Notes: a model not told the origin generated them from the sequence alone. Numbered from the stretch's first letter, positions 26,971 to 37,475 are shown. The stretch is DNA of 64,000 nucleotides from Gaiellasilicea sp963811885 (GCA_963811885.1 CAWETB010000015.1:1510755-1574754), one strand, 5' to 3'. Made by a program: numbers and translations.

Positions 26971-28267
26971 ATGACACGCATTGCCGTGTTGAGGCTCGAC
27001 TTCAAAACGCGCCAGTATCTGAAGGGGAGCCTCTGGTTCCTCCCGCTGCTGGGCGGCATCGCGGGCGCCGTGCTCGGGCTGCTCGAGCCGGTCCTGACCC
27101 GCGGGATCACGGTTCCGCTCGCGCTCGAGTACTCGGCATCGACGGCGAGCTCGCTGCTGTCGGCAATCGTCGGGGCAACGGCGGCGCTGACCGGCTTCGT
27201 CGTCACCGTCAGCGTCCTCGTCGTCCAGATGGCGACGAACACCTTGTCGGCCCGCTACATGCGCCTCTGGTACCGGGACAAGGTCCTGCAGGTCCTGCTG
27301 GCGATGCTGGTCGGGACGTTCACCTTTTCCTTCACGCTCTTGGCGGGGGTCGAGGAGAACTCCGTACCGCATGTCGGCGTCAGCGTGACCGGCGTCCTGA
27401 TGGCCGCAGACATGTTCCTCTTCCTGTTCTTTCTCGATCGATTCGTCCATCGACTGCGACCCGTCGCCGTCGCGGCGATCGCCGCCGCGGCGGGGCGTCG
27501 CGCATTCGACGCCGCCGTCCGCGCGACGAGCGGACCACGATGCCCCCGAGGTCGTGCGCGGGCCGCTGGAGTTCCCCGACGAGCCGACGATGGTCGTGCG
27601 CACCCGCGGTGCCGGCTCGATCCAGGCGATCGACGCCACGCGGCTCGTCCGTTTTGCCCAAGAGCGTCGTTGCACGCTCGTGCTCAACCACGCCGCAGGG
27701 GACTTCGTCCCCGCCGGTGCGCCTGTGATCCGCGTCTACGGCGGTGAGCCCGACGACGAGCGGGACGAGAACAGGCTTCGACAGATGGTCGTCCTCGGCG
27801 TCGAGCGGACGATCGAGCAAGATCCCGCCTTCGCGGTGCGGATCATGGTCGACATCGCGGTCAAGGCACTCTCGCCGGCGGTCAACGACCCGACGACCGC
27901 CGTGCAGGTGATCAACCATCTCGGTGACCTGCTCCACCGGATCGGCGCAACCGACTTCCGAGCGGAGCCCGCGCGGAGCGCGGGGACGGGACGCGTCCTC
28001 GTCGCCGTGCGCGGCTGGGAGGAGTACCTCGCCCTCGGCGTGACCGAGATCCGCGCGTACGGCGCCTCGTCCGTGCAGGTGGCGCGGCGGCTGCGCGCGA
28101 TGCTGGAGGAGCTCCACGGCGCGGTGCTGCCCGAGTACCGCGCTTCGGTCGAGGACGAGCTCGCCCGCCTCGACGCGGCCGTTGCTCTCGCGCTCTCGTC
28201 GTCACCCGATTTCGACCGCGCCCGCACGGCCGACCGGCAGGGGCTCGGGGGCGCGCCGCCGCTCTAG
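26971..28267 (+). CDS. DUF2254 membrane protein (one frame break)
   Basis: About 430 residues. The N-terminus KTRQYLKGSLWFLPLLGG is typical of DUF2254. Four transmembrane helices follow (about 16-36, 48-85, 105-125, 135-155), then a soluble C-terminal half with LVLNHAAGDFVPAGAPVIRV and MVDIAVKALSPAVNDPTTAV, a strongly conserved family block. The frame breaks near 27530 at AAVRATS/APEVVRG. An upstream GTG/ATG at 26869 would overlap zwf and the operator, so I prefer 26971. Molecular function unknown. It shares palindrome site 6 with zwf. Confidence 0.85.
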
Positions 28268-28607
28268 AGTCGGTTCCGTTCGGTGGCGGGTCGACGGGCT
28301 CGACGTCCAGCGTCAGCCCGTCCATGGCCACGACGCGGACGATCGTCCGCTCGGGAAGCTCCGAGCTCGAGCGCGCCTCCCAGAGCTCGCCGAGGACGCG
28401 GATCTGCCCGACCGGCGCGAGCGGCGCCGTCACCTCGCCGGTCGCTCCGATCAGGTTCTCGACCCCCGTCGCCACCTTGACGCGCTTCATCCGGCGCTGC
28501 CAGTACGTGACCTCGACGACACCGCACGCGAGGCTCACGACCCCGCCGACGACGTTCCACGGGTCGGGCAGGATGAGAAAGAGCACGAGGGCGAGAGCGA
28601 CGAACAT
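28264..28607 (-). CDS. NfeD-like membrane protein
   Basis: About 115 residues from ATG 28607. An N-terminal pair of hydrophobic helices (MFVALALVLFLILPDPW and VVGGVVSLACGVVEVTYW) is followed by a small OB-fold typical of NfeD (GATGEVTAPLAPVGQIRVLGE ending DGLTLDVEPVDPP). The frame runs on with an Arg-rich tail over the convergent DUF2254 gene; a TAG near 28264 in an adjacent frame would give the normal length, so a one-base indel near the end is likely. NfeD proteins usually pair with SPFH/flotillin proteins; none is adjacent. Palindrome site 7 is 36 bp upstream. Confidence 0.7.
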
Positions 28608-28643
28608 CGCCCTCGATCATCCGCCGCAGCGGTCGCGGGCACA

Positions 28644-28660
28644 TCATCCCCTCTGGGCGA
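28644..28660. promoter_or_regulatory. Candidate operator, palindrome site 7 (NfeD-like / sulfatase)
   Basis: TCATCC-CCTCT-GGGCGA matches TCRYCC-N5-GGRYGA. It lies between the divergent NfeD-like gene (start 28607, 36 bp) and the sulfatase (start 28722, 61 bp). It is less symmetric than sites 2, 5 and 6, and a further TGA follows the core. Confidence 0.45.
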
Positions 28661-28721
28661 TGAGGTGCGGGCCGCGAGCCGGGACGATCTCCTGACACGC
28701 GCCACCACCAGGAGGCACCGA

Positions 28722-31089
28722 ATGAGCGAAGGCCCGCAGCTGCGACGAGACGTTCTGCCGATTCCGGACAGGACGCCGGTCGGGTTGACCACGTACGACG
28801 CCAAGGACCCCGCCACGTCCTTCCCGCCGATCGAGCCGCTGCGGCCGCCCGAGGGGGCCCCGAACGTGCTCATCGTGCTGCTCGACGACGTCGGCTTCGC
28901 CGCGTCGAGCGCCTTCGGCGGCCCCGTCAACACGCCGGTCGCCGAGCGGCTCGCCGCGGAGGGCCTCAAGTACAACCGCTTCCACACGACGGCGCTGTGC
29001 TCGCCGACGCGCCAGGCGCTGCTCACCGGACGAAATCACCACGCGGTCGGCATGGGCGGCATCACCGAGATCGCGACCTCTGCGCCGGGCTACAACTCGA
29101 TCCGCCCGAACACGTGCGCACCGCTCGCCGAGACGCTGAAGCTGAACGGCTACTCGACCGCGCAGTTCGGCAAGTGCCACGAGGTGCCCGTCTGGGAGAC
29201 GAGCCCGATGGGCCCGTTCAGCGCGTGGCCGACTGGCTCGGGCTTCGAGCACTTCTACGGCTTCATCGGCGGGGAGACGAACCAGTACGCACCGGCGATC
29301 TACCGCGACACGGTGCCGATCGAGCAGCCCAAGACGGCGGAGGAGGGCTACCACTTCACCGAGGACATGACCGACCAGGCGATCGACTGGGTCAAGCAGC
29401 AGAAGGCGCTGATGGCGGACAAGCCGTTCTTCGTCTACTACGCGCCCGGCGCGACCCACGCGCCCCATCACGTGCCGACGGAGTGGTCGGACAAGTACAA
29501 GGGCCAGTTCGACGACGGCTGGGACGCGCTTCGCGAGCGGACGCTGGCCCGGCAGAAGGAGCTAGGCGTGATCCCGGCTGACGGGGAACTGACGCAGCGC
29601 CCGGCCGAGATTCCCGCGTGGGACGACATGCCCGATGACCTGAAGCCGGTGCTGGCGCGCCAGATGGAGGTCTACGCGGGTTTCCTCGAGCACACCGACC
29701 ACCACGTCGGCCGGCTGATCGATGCGCTGGACGAGCTCGAGATCCTCGAGAACACGCTCGTCTACTACATCATCGGCGACAACGGAGCGTCTGCAGAGGG
29801 CACGCCGACCGGGTGCTTCAACGAGCTCGTCGTCCTGAACGGCGCCTTCGGGCTCGAGACGACCGAGTTCATGGTCTCCAAGATCGACGAGTTCGGCACG
29901 CCGACGGCGTACAACCACTTCGCCGTCGGCTGGGCGCACGCAATGGACACGCCGTACCAGTGGACGAAGCAGATCGCGTCACACTGGGGCGGCACGCGCA
30001 ACGGGACGATCGTGCACTGGCCCGGCGGCATCGAGGCAAAGGGCGAGATCCGCTCGCAGTTCCACCACGTGATCGACGTCGCCGCCACTGTGCTCGACGT
30101 CGCGCAGCTTCCCGAGCCGCTGAGTGTCAACGGCGTCCAGCAGCAGCCGCTGCACGGCGTCTCGATGGCGTACACCTTCGACGACGCGGGCGCCGACGAC
30201 CGGCATACGACCCAGTACTTCGAGATGTTCTGCAACCGCGGCATCTACCACGAGGGCTGGACCGCGGTGACGCGGCACAGCATCCCGTGGGTCTGCCACC
30301 GAGTCGCCCGCCTTCGACGACGACGTCTGGGAGCTGTATGCGCCCGACGATTGGACGCAGGCCCACGATCTCGCGGCCGAACAGCCCGAGCGGCTGCGCG
30401 ACCTGCAGCGCCTGTTCCTGATCGAGGCCGGCGAAGTACAACGTGCTGCCCGCTCGACGACCGGAGGTTCGAGCGCTTCAACCCGGATCTCGCCGGCCGG
30501 CCGCAGCTCACCCGCGGCACGTCGCAGCTCCTCTTCGGGCGGATGGGACGGCTGTCCGAGAACTCGGTCCTGTCGATCAAGAACAAGTCGCATGCGATCA
30601 CGGCGCAGATCGACGTCCCCGACGCGGGTGCCGACGGCGTCATCCTCTCCCAGGGCGGCGCGTTCGGCGGCTTCGCGCTCTACGCGAAGGACGGCAAGCC
30701 GGCGTACTGTTACAACCTCTTCGGCCTGCAGCAATTCAAGGTCTACGGCGACGACACCGATGTCTGCGGGCGAGCACCAGGTGCGGATGGAGTTCACCTA
30801 CGACGGCGGCGGGCTCGGGAAGGGCGGCGACGTCAAGCTCTACGTCGACGGCGAGCAGGTCGGCGAGGGGAGGGTCGACGGCACCGTGCCGATGCTGTTC
30901 TCGGCCGATGAGACGACGGATGTCGGCAGCGACACCGCGACGCCGGTGAGCGACGACTACGGGCCGAAGGACAGCGAGTTCACGGGCAATGTCCAGTGGG
31001 TGCAGATCGACATCGACGACGCCGCAGAGGACACGGATCACCTGATCGGGCCGGAGGAGCTGCTCCGCGTCGCGATGGCCCGGCAGTGA
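28722..31089 (+). CDS. FGly-dependent arylsulfatase (three frame breaks)
   Basis: About 785 residues, the length of large actinobacterial sulfatases such as AtsA/AtsD of mycobacteria. AGGAGG lies 6 nt upstream of ATG 28722. NVLIVLLDDVGFA (48-60) binds Ca with the DD pair; ALCSPTRQALLTGRNHH holds the CxPxR motif, Cys93, that FGE converts to formylglycine; GKCHEVP and THAPHH give further active-site residues, and YYIIGDNGAS is the second metal-binding loop. Frame breaks near 30292, 30437 and 30768 are followed by conserved C-terminal parts (VKLYVDGEQVGEG to TAG-free end at TGA 31087-31089). No signal peptide. Its activator is encoded at 2360-3277. Confidence 0.9.
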
Positions 31090-31105
31090 GGACGGGCCAG
31101 GTGAC

Positions 31106-31429
31106 CTACGCGGGCGTGCGCTCGTAGCTCACGCGACGGCGCAGTTTGCCGTCGTCGGCTGGGTCGAACCAGATCGAGATCAGCACCGCGCCGCGCGTCG
31201 CCGGAGACTCGACCAGCTCCGCGTACTCGAGCGCAGCGGCGCTGCCCCGGTCAGCGATCGCGGCGAGAGCGTCGGCATTCGCTGCTCGCTCGGCGGCGGC
31301 GTGCGCCTTTTCCCAGCAACGGACCTCCGCGTGAAGCTCCTCGCCGTCGTCGCGGCGGATTCGGTAGTCCACCGCCCAGCCGTCCTGTGAAGGCGTCGTG
31401 AGGTCGTGGGTCTCGACCACTTCGGCCAT
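31106..31429 (-). CDS. Hypothetical protein of 107 residues
   Basis: A soluble protein (MAEVVETHDLTT to SYERTPA). Central Ala-rich helix (residues about 40-70: KAHAAAERAANADALAAIAD) between strand-like ends DYRIRRDDGEELHAEVRCW and VLISIWFDPADD. I do not recognise the family. It faces the sulfatase (convergent, 16 bp apart) and is divergent from the GAP-like gene with a 40-bp gap. No operator-like repeat upstream. Confidence 0.55.
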   Translation of the reverse strand: MAEVVETHDLTTPSQDGWAVDYRIRRDDGEELHAEVRCWEKAHAAAERAANADALAAIADRGSAAALEYAELVESPATRGAVLISIWFDPADDGKLRRRVSYERTPA

Positions 31430-31469
31430 GGAACCACCGTACCCGCTGACGTAACGTGCGACCCTCCGG

Positions 31470-32159
31470 ATGCTCCACGCCTCGATTCAGGTAGTCCTCT
31501 ACGGCCTCTTGGCGGGTCTCAGCGCGGTCGGGTTCGCCGCGACGCTGGCGGTGATGCCATCCGGACGGCTGAAGGCGCTTGGCTTCGGTGCCGGTTTCGT
31601 CGGAGCGCAGATCCTGACGTGCTCCGTGCTCGTGATCTTCGGCATCGCCGTCACGGGTTCCAGAGCGAGCCACCCAGATCTCCGAGCCGCGCTGGAGGTC
31701 GCGCTCGCGGTCGTGCTGATCGCCCTGGCCCTCGTTGTCCACCGGAGACCACCGAAGACGGACAGCGCAACCGCGCACGAACGCTCGAAGGCTCGGACGA
31801 AGGCGCTGGTCGAACGACTCAGCCGGTTGCGCGTCCTCACGACTGTCGTCGCCGGGTTCCTGCTCGGGATCGGTGGGCCGAAGCGCTTTGTACTGACCTG
31901 CCTGGCCGCGGCGACGATCGTCACGGCAGGCCTCGGAGACGCTGAGCAAACGGCGCTTGTCGCCGTCTACGTCACGCTCGCGACCGCGCTCGTCTGGGGC
32001 CCGTTGATCCTGTTCCTGTTCCTCGGCAAACGCGTTATCGCGTTCATGGAGGGAGCCCAGGGCGAAGTCGGTCGCCGCCAGCCGCAGGTCACCTTCTACG
32101 CACTCCTGGTACTCGCCGCGCTCCTCGTCCTCGACGCAGCCAGCGTTCTGCTCACCTAA
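31470..32159 (+). CDS. GAP/SfLAP-like integral membrane protein
   Basis: 229 residues with six transmembrane helices in two halves of three, separated by a charged loop (about 90-117). The pattern GLLAGLSAVGFAATLAVMP and GFLLGIGGPKRFVLTCLAAATI, with a short Gly-Pro motif at the start of helix 4, resembles the actinobacterial GAP (sulfolipid-1-addressing, PF11139) family, whose members are implicated in exporting glycolipid parts. Its 3' end overlaps the convergent ClC gene by 8 bp. Codon use and GC are somewhat lower than in the flanking regions. Confidence 0.65.
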   Translation: MLHASIQVVLYGLLAGLSAVGFAATLAVMPSGRLKALGFGAGFVGAQILTCSVLVIFGIAVTGSRASHPDLRAALEVALAVVLIALALVVHRRPPKTDSATAHERSKARTKALVERLSRLRVLTTVVAGFLLGIGGPKRFVLTCLAAATIVTAGLGDAEQTALVAVYVTLATALVWGPLILFLFLGKRVIAFMEGAQGEVGRRQPQVTFYALLVLAALLVLDAASVLLT

Positions 32160-33530
32160 CTGGCGTTTCTCGATCGAGCGGTACGGAGCCCGAGGTGGCC
32201 GCAAGCGACCTCGTCCCGGCCCATGCCAGGGCCGGCGCCAGCCGGGCCGAGCCGACGTAGGAAACCGCGACGGCGACGATCACGAGCGGCGTCAGGGCGA
32301 GGCCGTCGGCCGGGAGAAGCACTGTGACGAGCAAGGCCGAGGTCAGCGGCAGACCGAGCATTGCCACGGTCATCGCCCCGATACCCATCGCGGCGCCCGC
32401 AATCGCCGGTAGTCCGGGAAGGTGCGACAGGGCAATGCCGACCGCTGCGCCGAGATACAGGGCCGGGAAGATGGGACCACCTCGGAAGCTGCTCAAGCAG
32501 GCGCTGTAGGCAAGGCCCTTGCACACGATCACCAGCAGGAGTGCCCCGACTGTCCAGCTCTCGGCGTTCTCGATGAGCGCCGGCAGCGCGTCCTGGCCGG
32601 AGAAGAGCACCTCCGAGGAGCTCCGGTCAGATCCCTCGGCGAAGGCGATCGCCAGCCCGCCGACCGCGAGGCCGACGACCGGTGTCAGGAGCAGCATCCG
32701 GCGTTCGACGATGGGCCTGAGCAGGAGGGCCAGGATGCGGATCGCCGTGCCCAGTCCGGCGGCAACGACTCCGATCCCGAGAGCCCAGAGGAACTCCGCG
32801 CCGTCGGGCGAGCCGACCGGCGGAATATTGGGGACAGCGAGCGAAAACGTCCCGAAGCCGGTCCAGGAGTCCAGCCCTACGAAGATGAGCGAGCCAACGC
32901 CGGCGGCGAGCAGACCCGGGACCAGCACGACTCCCAGCAAGGCGCCGCCGAGCCCCGACACTTCCATCATCAGGAACGCTCCGACGATGGGCGACCCGAG
33001 CAGCGTGCTGATGGCAGCGAAACTCCCCGCGGCCCCGATCACCATGCTCGCCCGAGCTGGGGCATCACGCTTGATCAGGTGCACCGCCAGCACGCCGAGG
33101 CCGCTGCCCATGGCGATGAGCGGGGCCTCAGGCCCGAGCACGGCCCCGAGACTGAGCGTGGCGAAGGCCGCGATGATGATGCCCGGGAGCTCGATCGGTG
33201 GGACCGGCCCGGATGACTTGAATCCGTCGGCGGGCGAGTGACCGCCCGTTCCCGGCAGGTAGCGGATGGCAAGCGCCACGATCAATCCGCCCAACGCGAG
33301 CAGCGGCAGCGGCCACCACATCGGCTCCCCATCGAAGCCCAGCTCCCCCGGAGCGTTGTGTAGAGGTAGTGCTGAGCCCAGTCCACGCCCTTGAGGAAGA
33401 AGTACGCCGCCGTCGCCACCGGCACGCCGATCGCAGCGCCGAAGACCAGGAGCGCGATGTAGCTGCGACTCCGGAGGAGCTCCGCCGGATCGGGAGAAGC
33501 TCCAGGCGGTGGGGTGGGATTGGAGCTCAT
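32152..33530 (-). CDS. ClC-family chloride channel/transporter (one frame break)
   Basis: About 460 residues. N-terminal cytoplasmic leader (SSNPTPPPGASPDPAELLRS), then ClC helices. AVLGPEAPLIAMGSGLG is the GxEGP-type anion-filter motif with Glu in the gating position; SSFRGGPIFPALYLGAAVG is the GGxFxP-type motif; the last helices carry GAMTVAMLGLPLTSALLV. The frame breaks near 33340 between HYLYTTL and PGELGFDGE. No CBS domains. The exchange mechanism (channel or Cl-/H+ antiporter) cannot be told. Convergent with the GAP-like gene; both lie in a stretch of slightly lower GC. Confidence 0.85.
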
Positions 33531-33648
33531 CGCAGAACCGTCCTCAATAGCCGCACTGGAGGGTGCCCGCGATCACATCACGGAAGCTACGCCCCGTGGT
33601 GGACACCGAACATCATGCGATGCGGATGAAGCCGCGTACGATCCTGCG

Positions 33649-34879
33649 ATGGCCGAAATGACCGTCGACCGGGCCGCCGCCCGCCGCTTCCTCGTCCGCC
33701 GCCACCTGCTGGCGCCGCCTCGGTCGCTGCCCGCCGACCCGGCGTCGGTCAAGGTCGTCATCGAGCGGCTCGGCTCGCTCCAGTTCGATCCGCTCGACGT
33801 CACCGGGCGCAACCACGATCTCGTGCTCGCGGCGCGCATCGAGGGATACGCCCGTGCGTGGACCGACGACCTGCTCTATCGCGAGCGCTGGCTGTACGAG
33901 GCCTACAACAAGGGCCTCTCTCTGCTCCCCACCGCCGAGCTCCCCTATTACCGGATCGGCTGGGACCGGTACCAGGCGTCGAACGGCTACGGGAAGATGG
34001 ACGACCACGCCGAGCTGGTGGAGGAGCTGCTCGACAAGATCCGGCAGGATGGGACGCTGTCCTCCACCGACGTCGAGCCGCGCGCCTCGATCGACTGGTA
34101 CTGGCGTCCGACGAACCAGGTGCGCGCGATCCTCGAGGCGCTCTCCCTGTCCGGTGTCCTGGCGATCTCCCGCCGCGACGGCAACCGGCGGCTGTACGAC
34201 CTCTCGGAGCGGCTCTTCCCGGCCGAGCTGCTCGCAGAGCGGCGGACGGAGGACGAGCAGCGCCGGCACAAGCTCCTGTCGCGCTACCGCGCCCACGGCC
34301 TGCTCGGCATGCGCGGCGGGAACCAGGAGGTCTGGATCGGCACCGCGCCGACGGCGGCCGAGCGGTACCGCTTCCGCGACGAGCTGATCGCCGAGGGCCT
34401 CCTGCTGCCGGTGACGGTCGAGGGCGTCAAGGGCGATCGGCTGATCCTGGCCGAGGAGGCGCCGACTGCTGGCGGAGGCCGCCGAGCTCGCCGAGCCCGG
34501 CGTCGCATTCCTCGCGCCGCTCGACCCGCTCGTCTGGGACCGCGAGCTCCTGCGCAGCCTGTGGGACTTCGACTACGTCTGGGAGGTCTACGTCCCGGCG
34601 GCGAAGCGGCGCTGGGGCTACTACGTGCTGCCGCTGCTCTGGGGCGAGCGGTTCGTCGGGCGGATCGAGCCGCGGATCGAGCGCAAGACGGGCACGCTCC
34701 GTGTCCTCGGCCTCTGGTGGGAGGACGGCTTCGACCCGCTCGCCGAGCCCGGCTTCGTCGACGAGCTCGCGGCAGCCCTGCGCGCGCACGCGGCGTTCCT
34801 CGGCGCGACGAAGATCGTCCTGCCGCGGACCGCGCGGCATCGCGCACTGGTCGGGGAGCTGCGCGGCCGGCATCGGTAG
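33649..34879 (+). CDS. YcaQ/AlkZ-like winged-helix DNA glycosylase family (one frame break)
   Basis: About 410 residues, starting ATG 33649. The N-terminal helical part includes SLQFDPLDVTGRNHDLVLAAR, containing the Q-F-D-P motif that in AlkZ/YcaQ glycosylases provides the catalytic Gln-x-Asp; RWLYEAYNKGLSLLP follows. The middle part is a winged-helix domain (LEALSLSGVLAISRRDGNRRLYDL). The frame changes near 34475 and the C-terminal part APLDPLVWDRELLRSLWDF and YYVLPLLWGERFVGRIEPR is conserved. YcaQ in E. coli unhooks interstrand DNA crosslinks; AlkZ protects azinomycin producers. Confidence 0.85.
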
Positions 34880-34907
34880 CCCACTGAGCGGTGCCTGATA
34901 GGAAACA

Positions 34908-35688
34908 GTGAAGCGGCGCGAGATTCGTTCATGGCTGATGGACATGGACGGCGTGCTGGTGCACGAGCAGAGCGCGATTCCGGGCGCGGAGCGCTTCCTC
35001 GAACGGTTGCGGGAGCAAGGGCCTGCCGTTCCTCGTCCTGACGAACAACTCGATGTACACGCGCCGCGACCTGGCCGCCCGGCTGCGCGCGATCGGGCTC
35101 GACGTGCCCGAGGAGGCGATCTGGACGTCGGCGCTGGCCACGGCGAACTTCCTGGCCGGCCAGCGGCCCGGTGGCACCGCGTTCACGATCGGCGAAGCGG
35201 GCCTGACGACCGCGCTCCACGACGCCGGCTACACGCTGACCGAGCGCGATCCCGACTACGTCGTCCTCGGCGAGACCCGGACGTACAGCTTCGAGCGCAT
35301 CGCTCAGGCGATCCGCCTCATCGCCCTGGGCGCACGATTCATCGCCACCAACCCGGACCCGACGGGGCCGACGCCCGATGGGCCGCTGCCGGCGACCGGC
35401 TCGGTCGCGGCGCTGATCAGCCGCGCGACCGGCGTCGATCCCTACTTCGTCGGCAAGCCGAACCCGCTGATGATGCGCTCCGCGCTGAACGCGATCGACG
35501 CCCACTCGGAGACGGCGGCCATGGTCGGCGACCGCATGGACACCGACGTCATCTCCGGACTCGAGGCGGGCATGCACACCGTCCTCGTCCTGACCGGGAT
35601 CACCTCCAGGCCGGAGGCCGAGCGGTTCCCGTTCCGGCCCTCGCGCATCGTCGACTCGATCGCCGACCTGATCGACGAGCTCGACTGA
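34908..35688 (+). CDS. NagD-like HAD-IIA phosphatase (one frame break)
   Basis: About 260 residues; GTG start at 34908. The HAD catalytic motif DMDGVLV lies at residues 12-18; the second motif LTNNS follows the frame break near 35022; the Lys of motif III is in FVGKPNPLMM; motif IV is VGDRMDTDV. The cap between motifs II and III is of the HAD-IIA type found in NagD and p-nitrophenylphosphatases, which dephosphorylate small phosphorylated metabolites. Substrate not assignable. The stop is 15 bp from the convergent phospholipase D-like gene. Confidence 0.88.
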
Positions 35689-35703
35689 AGTCCGCCGAGC
35701 CGG

Positions 35704-37054
35704 TCACAGGAACGACGACAACGTGCTCCAGAGCCGGCTCTCGAGCCGCTCCCGGCCCTCAGGCGGCACGCCGCGCTGCGATCGCGCGATGTCGGGCTCG
35801 AACAGGCGCTCCTCGATCAGCTCGGCCGTCTCGGCGCTCTGCGCGAGCATCATGATCTCGTTGTTGCGGTAGAGCGCCCAGGCGTCGAGGTTGACCGTGC
35901 CGAAGCTGACGACGTCGTCCGCGACCACGACCTTGGCATGCACGACGGTGCCCGGAAGCTCCCAGAGCTCGACGCCGGCGTCCGCCAGATCGCCGTAGTA
36001 GTGCTTCAGGGCGGCCGTCGCCTGCGCGTTGTTCGACGTCTGCGAGACGACGAGGCGCACCGCGACTCCGCGCTTTGCCGCGGCGAGGATCCGGCCGATC
36101 ATGTCGGCGTCGGTGACGTACGGGTTCATCACGTCGAGCCGGCGGCGCGCGCCGTCGATCTGCTCGCGGATCGCCTGCGACGCTGCGACGTGGCCGCCGG
36201 GAATCACCTGCGCGAGCGCGATCGGCGTCGAGCCCTCGTCGCCGGGCGCGGGGAAGTACGCGGAGAGGTCGGCTCCGAGCGGGCCGCCGTGACCGCGAAA
36301 GCTCGTCAGGAAGGCGGCCTGCGCCTGCCGCACGACGGCGCCGGTGACGCGGACCATCACGTCGTGGAAGCCGCCGTTCTCGGAAGTGGTCCTCGATCCC
36401 GGCTCCGCCCGTCCAGGCGACGGCGCCGTCGATCACGTACAGCTTGCGGTGGTCGGCGCGGCCGACCTCGTCCTGGCGCCAGTCGACGTGCTGGCCGTCG
36501 GGGAAGAGACCGTCGCGGTCGAGCGGGAAGACGTCGTTGACGACGATCTGGGCGCCGGCCTCGGCGAGCCCGGTGAACATCTCGTTCGCTTCCTTGTACG
36601 GCCGCGAGCCGAAGCTGTCCACGATCACCCGCACCTCGACGCCCTCGGCGAGCTTCCGCCGGAGGAGCGCGGCCATCTCCATCCCGACCTCGCCCTCGCG
36701 CCAGCCGAACATGAGGATGTGCACCGAGGATTTCGCCGCTTCCACGTCCGCGAAGATCCGCGGGAAGAAGTTCGCGCCCTCGACCAGCGGCTCGATCGTC
36801 GCCGCGGTCGACCACGCGAACGGCAGCGCCGCATCGTGCGGACGGGTGCCGTCGCGTGCGACGAACGCCTCGGTCGCCGCCTGAGCACCGGCAGACGTGA
36901 CCGCGTCGGCCGGCGGCGGCCAGCTCGGCCGCTGCGTGATCCCGAGCACCTGCCGGTAGACGACGACGAAGAACGCCGCGAACGCGAGCCCGGTGATCGC
37001 CGGCCAGCGGCGCCGCCGGGGGCGCTGAACGGGAGTGGTAGCGTCGTCAGCCAT
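35704..37054 (-). CDS. Phospholipase D-like / cardiolipin synthase-type protein (one frame break)
   Basis: About 450 residues from ATG 37054. One N-terminal transmembrane helix (WPAITGLAFAAFFVVVYR). Two PLD catalytic motifs are present: DHRKLYVIDGAVAWTGG (HxK(x)4D, first) and VHAKVVVADDVVSFGTVNLD (second). The frame changes near 36365 between GAGIEDHFR and VMVRVTG. Such proteins transfer phosphatidyl groups, as in cardiolipin synthesis. The start codon overlaps the start codon of the divergent gene at 37053 in the sequence CATG, leaving no intergenic promoter space. Confidence 0.88.
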
Positions 37055-37475
37055 GCCCGACCCTACCCCGCCCGGCGGCCGCGAGGTGCAGCGGCGGCTC
37101 GTGTGCCGGATCGCGGTCGCCGCCATCCTCGTCGGCGTCTTCGTGACGTGGCTCGCCGACGGGCCGATCCGGCTCGACGGGACGCAGGGCCCGAACGACG
37201 GCTGGCTGGCCGCGATCGTGGCCGGGCTCGCGCTGCTGTGGATCCGCATGCTCGGGTCGTGGCCGGGAGTGATCGGGGTGCTCGGCAGCGGGCTCGTCAT
37301 CGGCTGGACGGCGCTCGACGACTGGCTGGACGCCCGCGCGGTGATCGGCGCGTCTCCCCGTCTCGGACTCGTCCTCGTGCTCGCGGGGAGCGTCGCCCTG
37401 ACGGCCGTCGCGATCGTCCAGGCGGTCGAGCTGGCGCAGGAGCTCAGGCACCGGGGGGCCGAACGCGCCGTCTGA
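37053..37475 (+). CDS. Small four-helix membrane protein
   Basis: 140 residues from ATG 37053 (MPDPTPPGGREVQRR). A GTG 18 nt upstream (37035) is the alternative. Helices: RIAVAAILVGVFVTWLA, GWLAAIVAGLALLWI, GVIGVLGSGLVIGWTALD, LVLVLAGSVALTAVAIVQA. Family unknown. Its first codon overlaps the PLD start codon on the other strand. Its 3' end overlaps the convergent ThrE-like gene by 32 bp. Confidence 0.65.
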   Translation: MPDPTPPGGREVQRRLVCRIAVAAILVGVFVTWLADGPIRLDGTQGPNDGWLAAIVAGLALLWIRMLGSWPGVIGVLGSGLVIGWTALDDWLDARAVIGASPRLGLVLVLAGSVALTAVAIVQAVELAQELRHRGAERAV

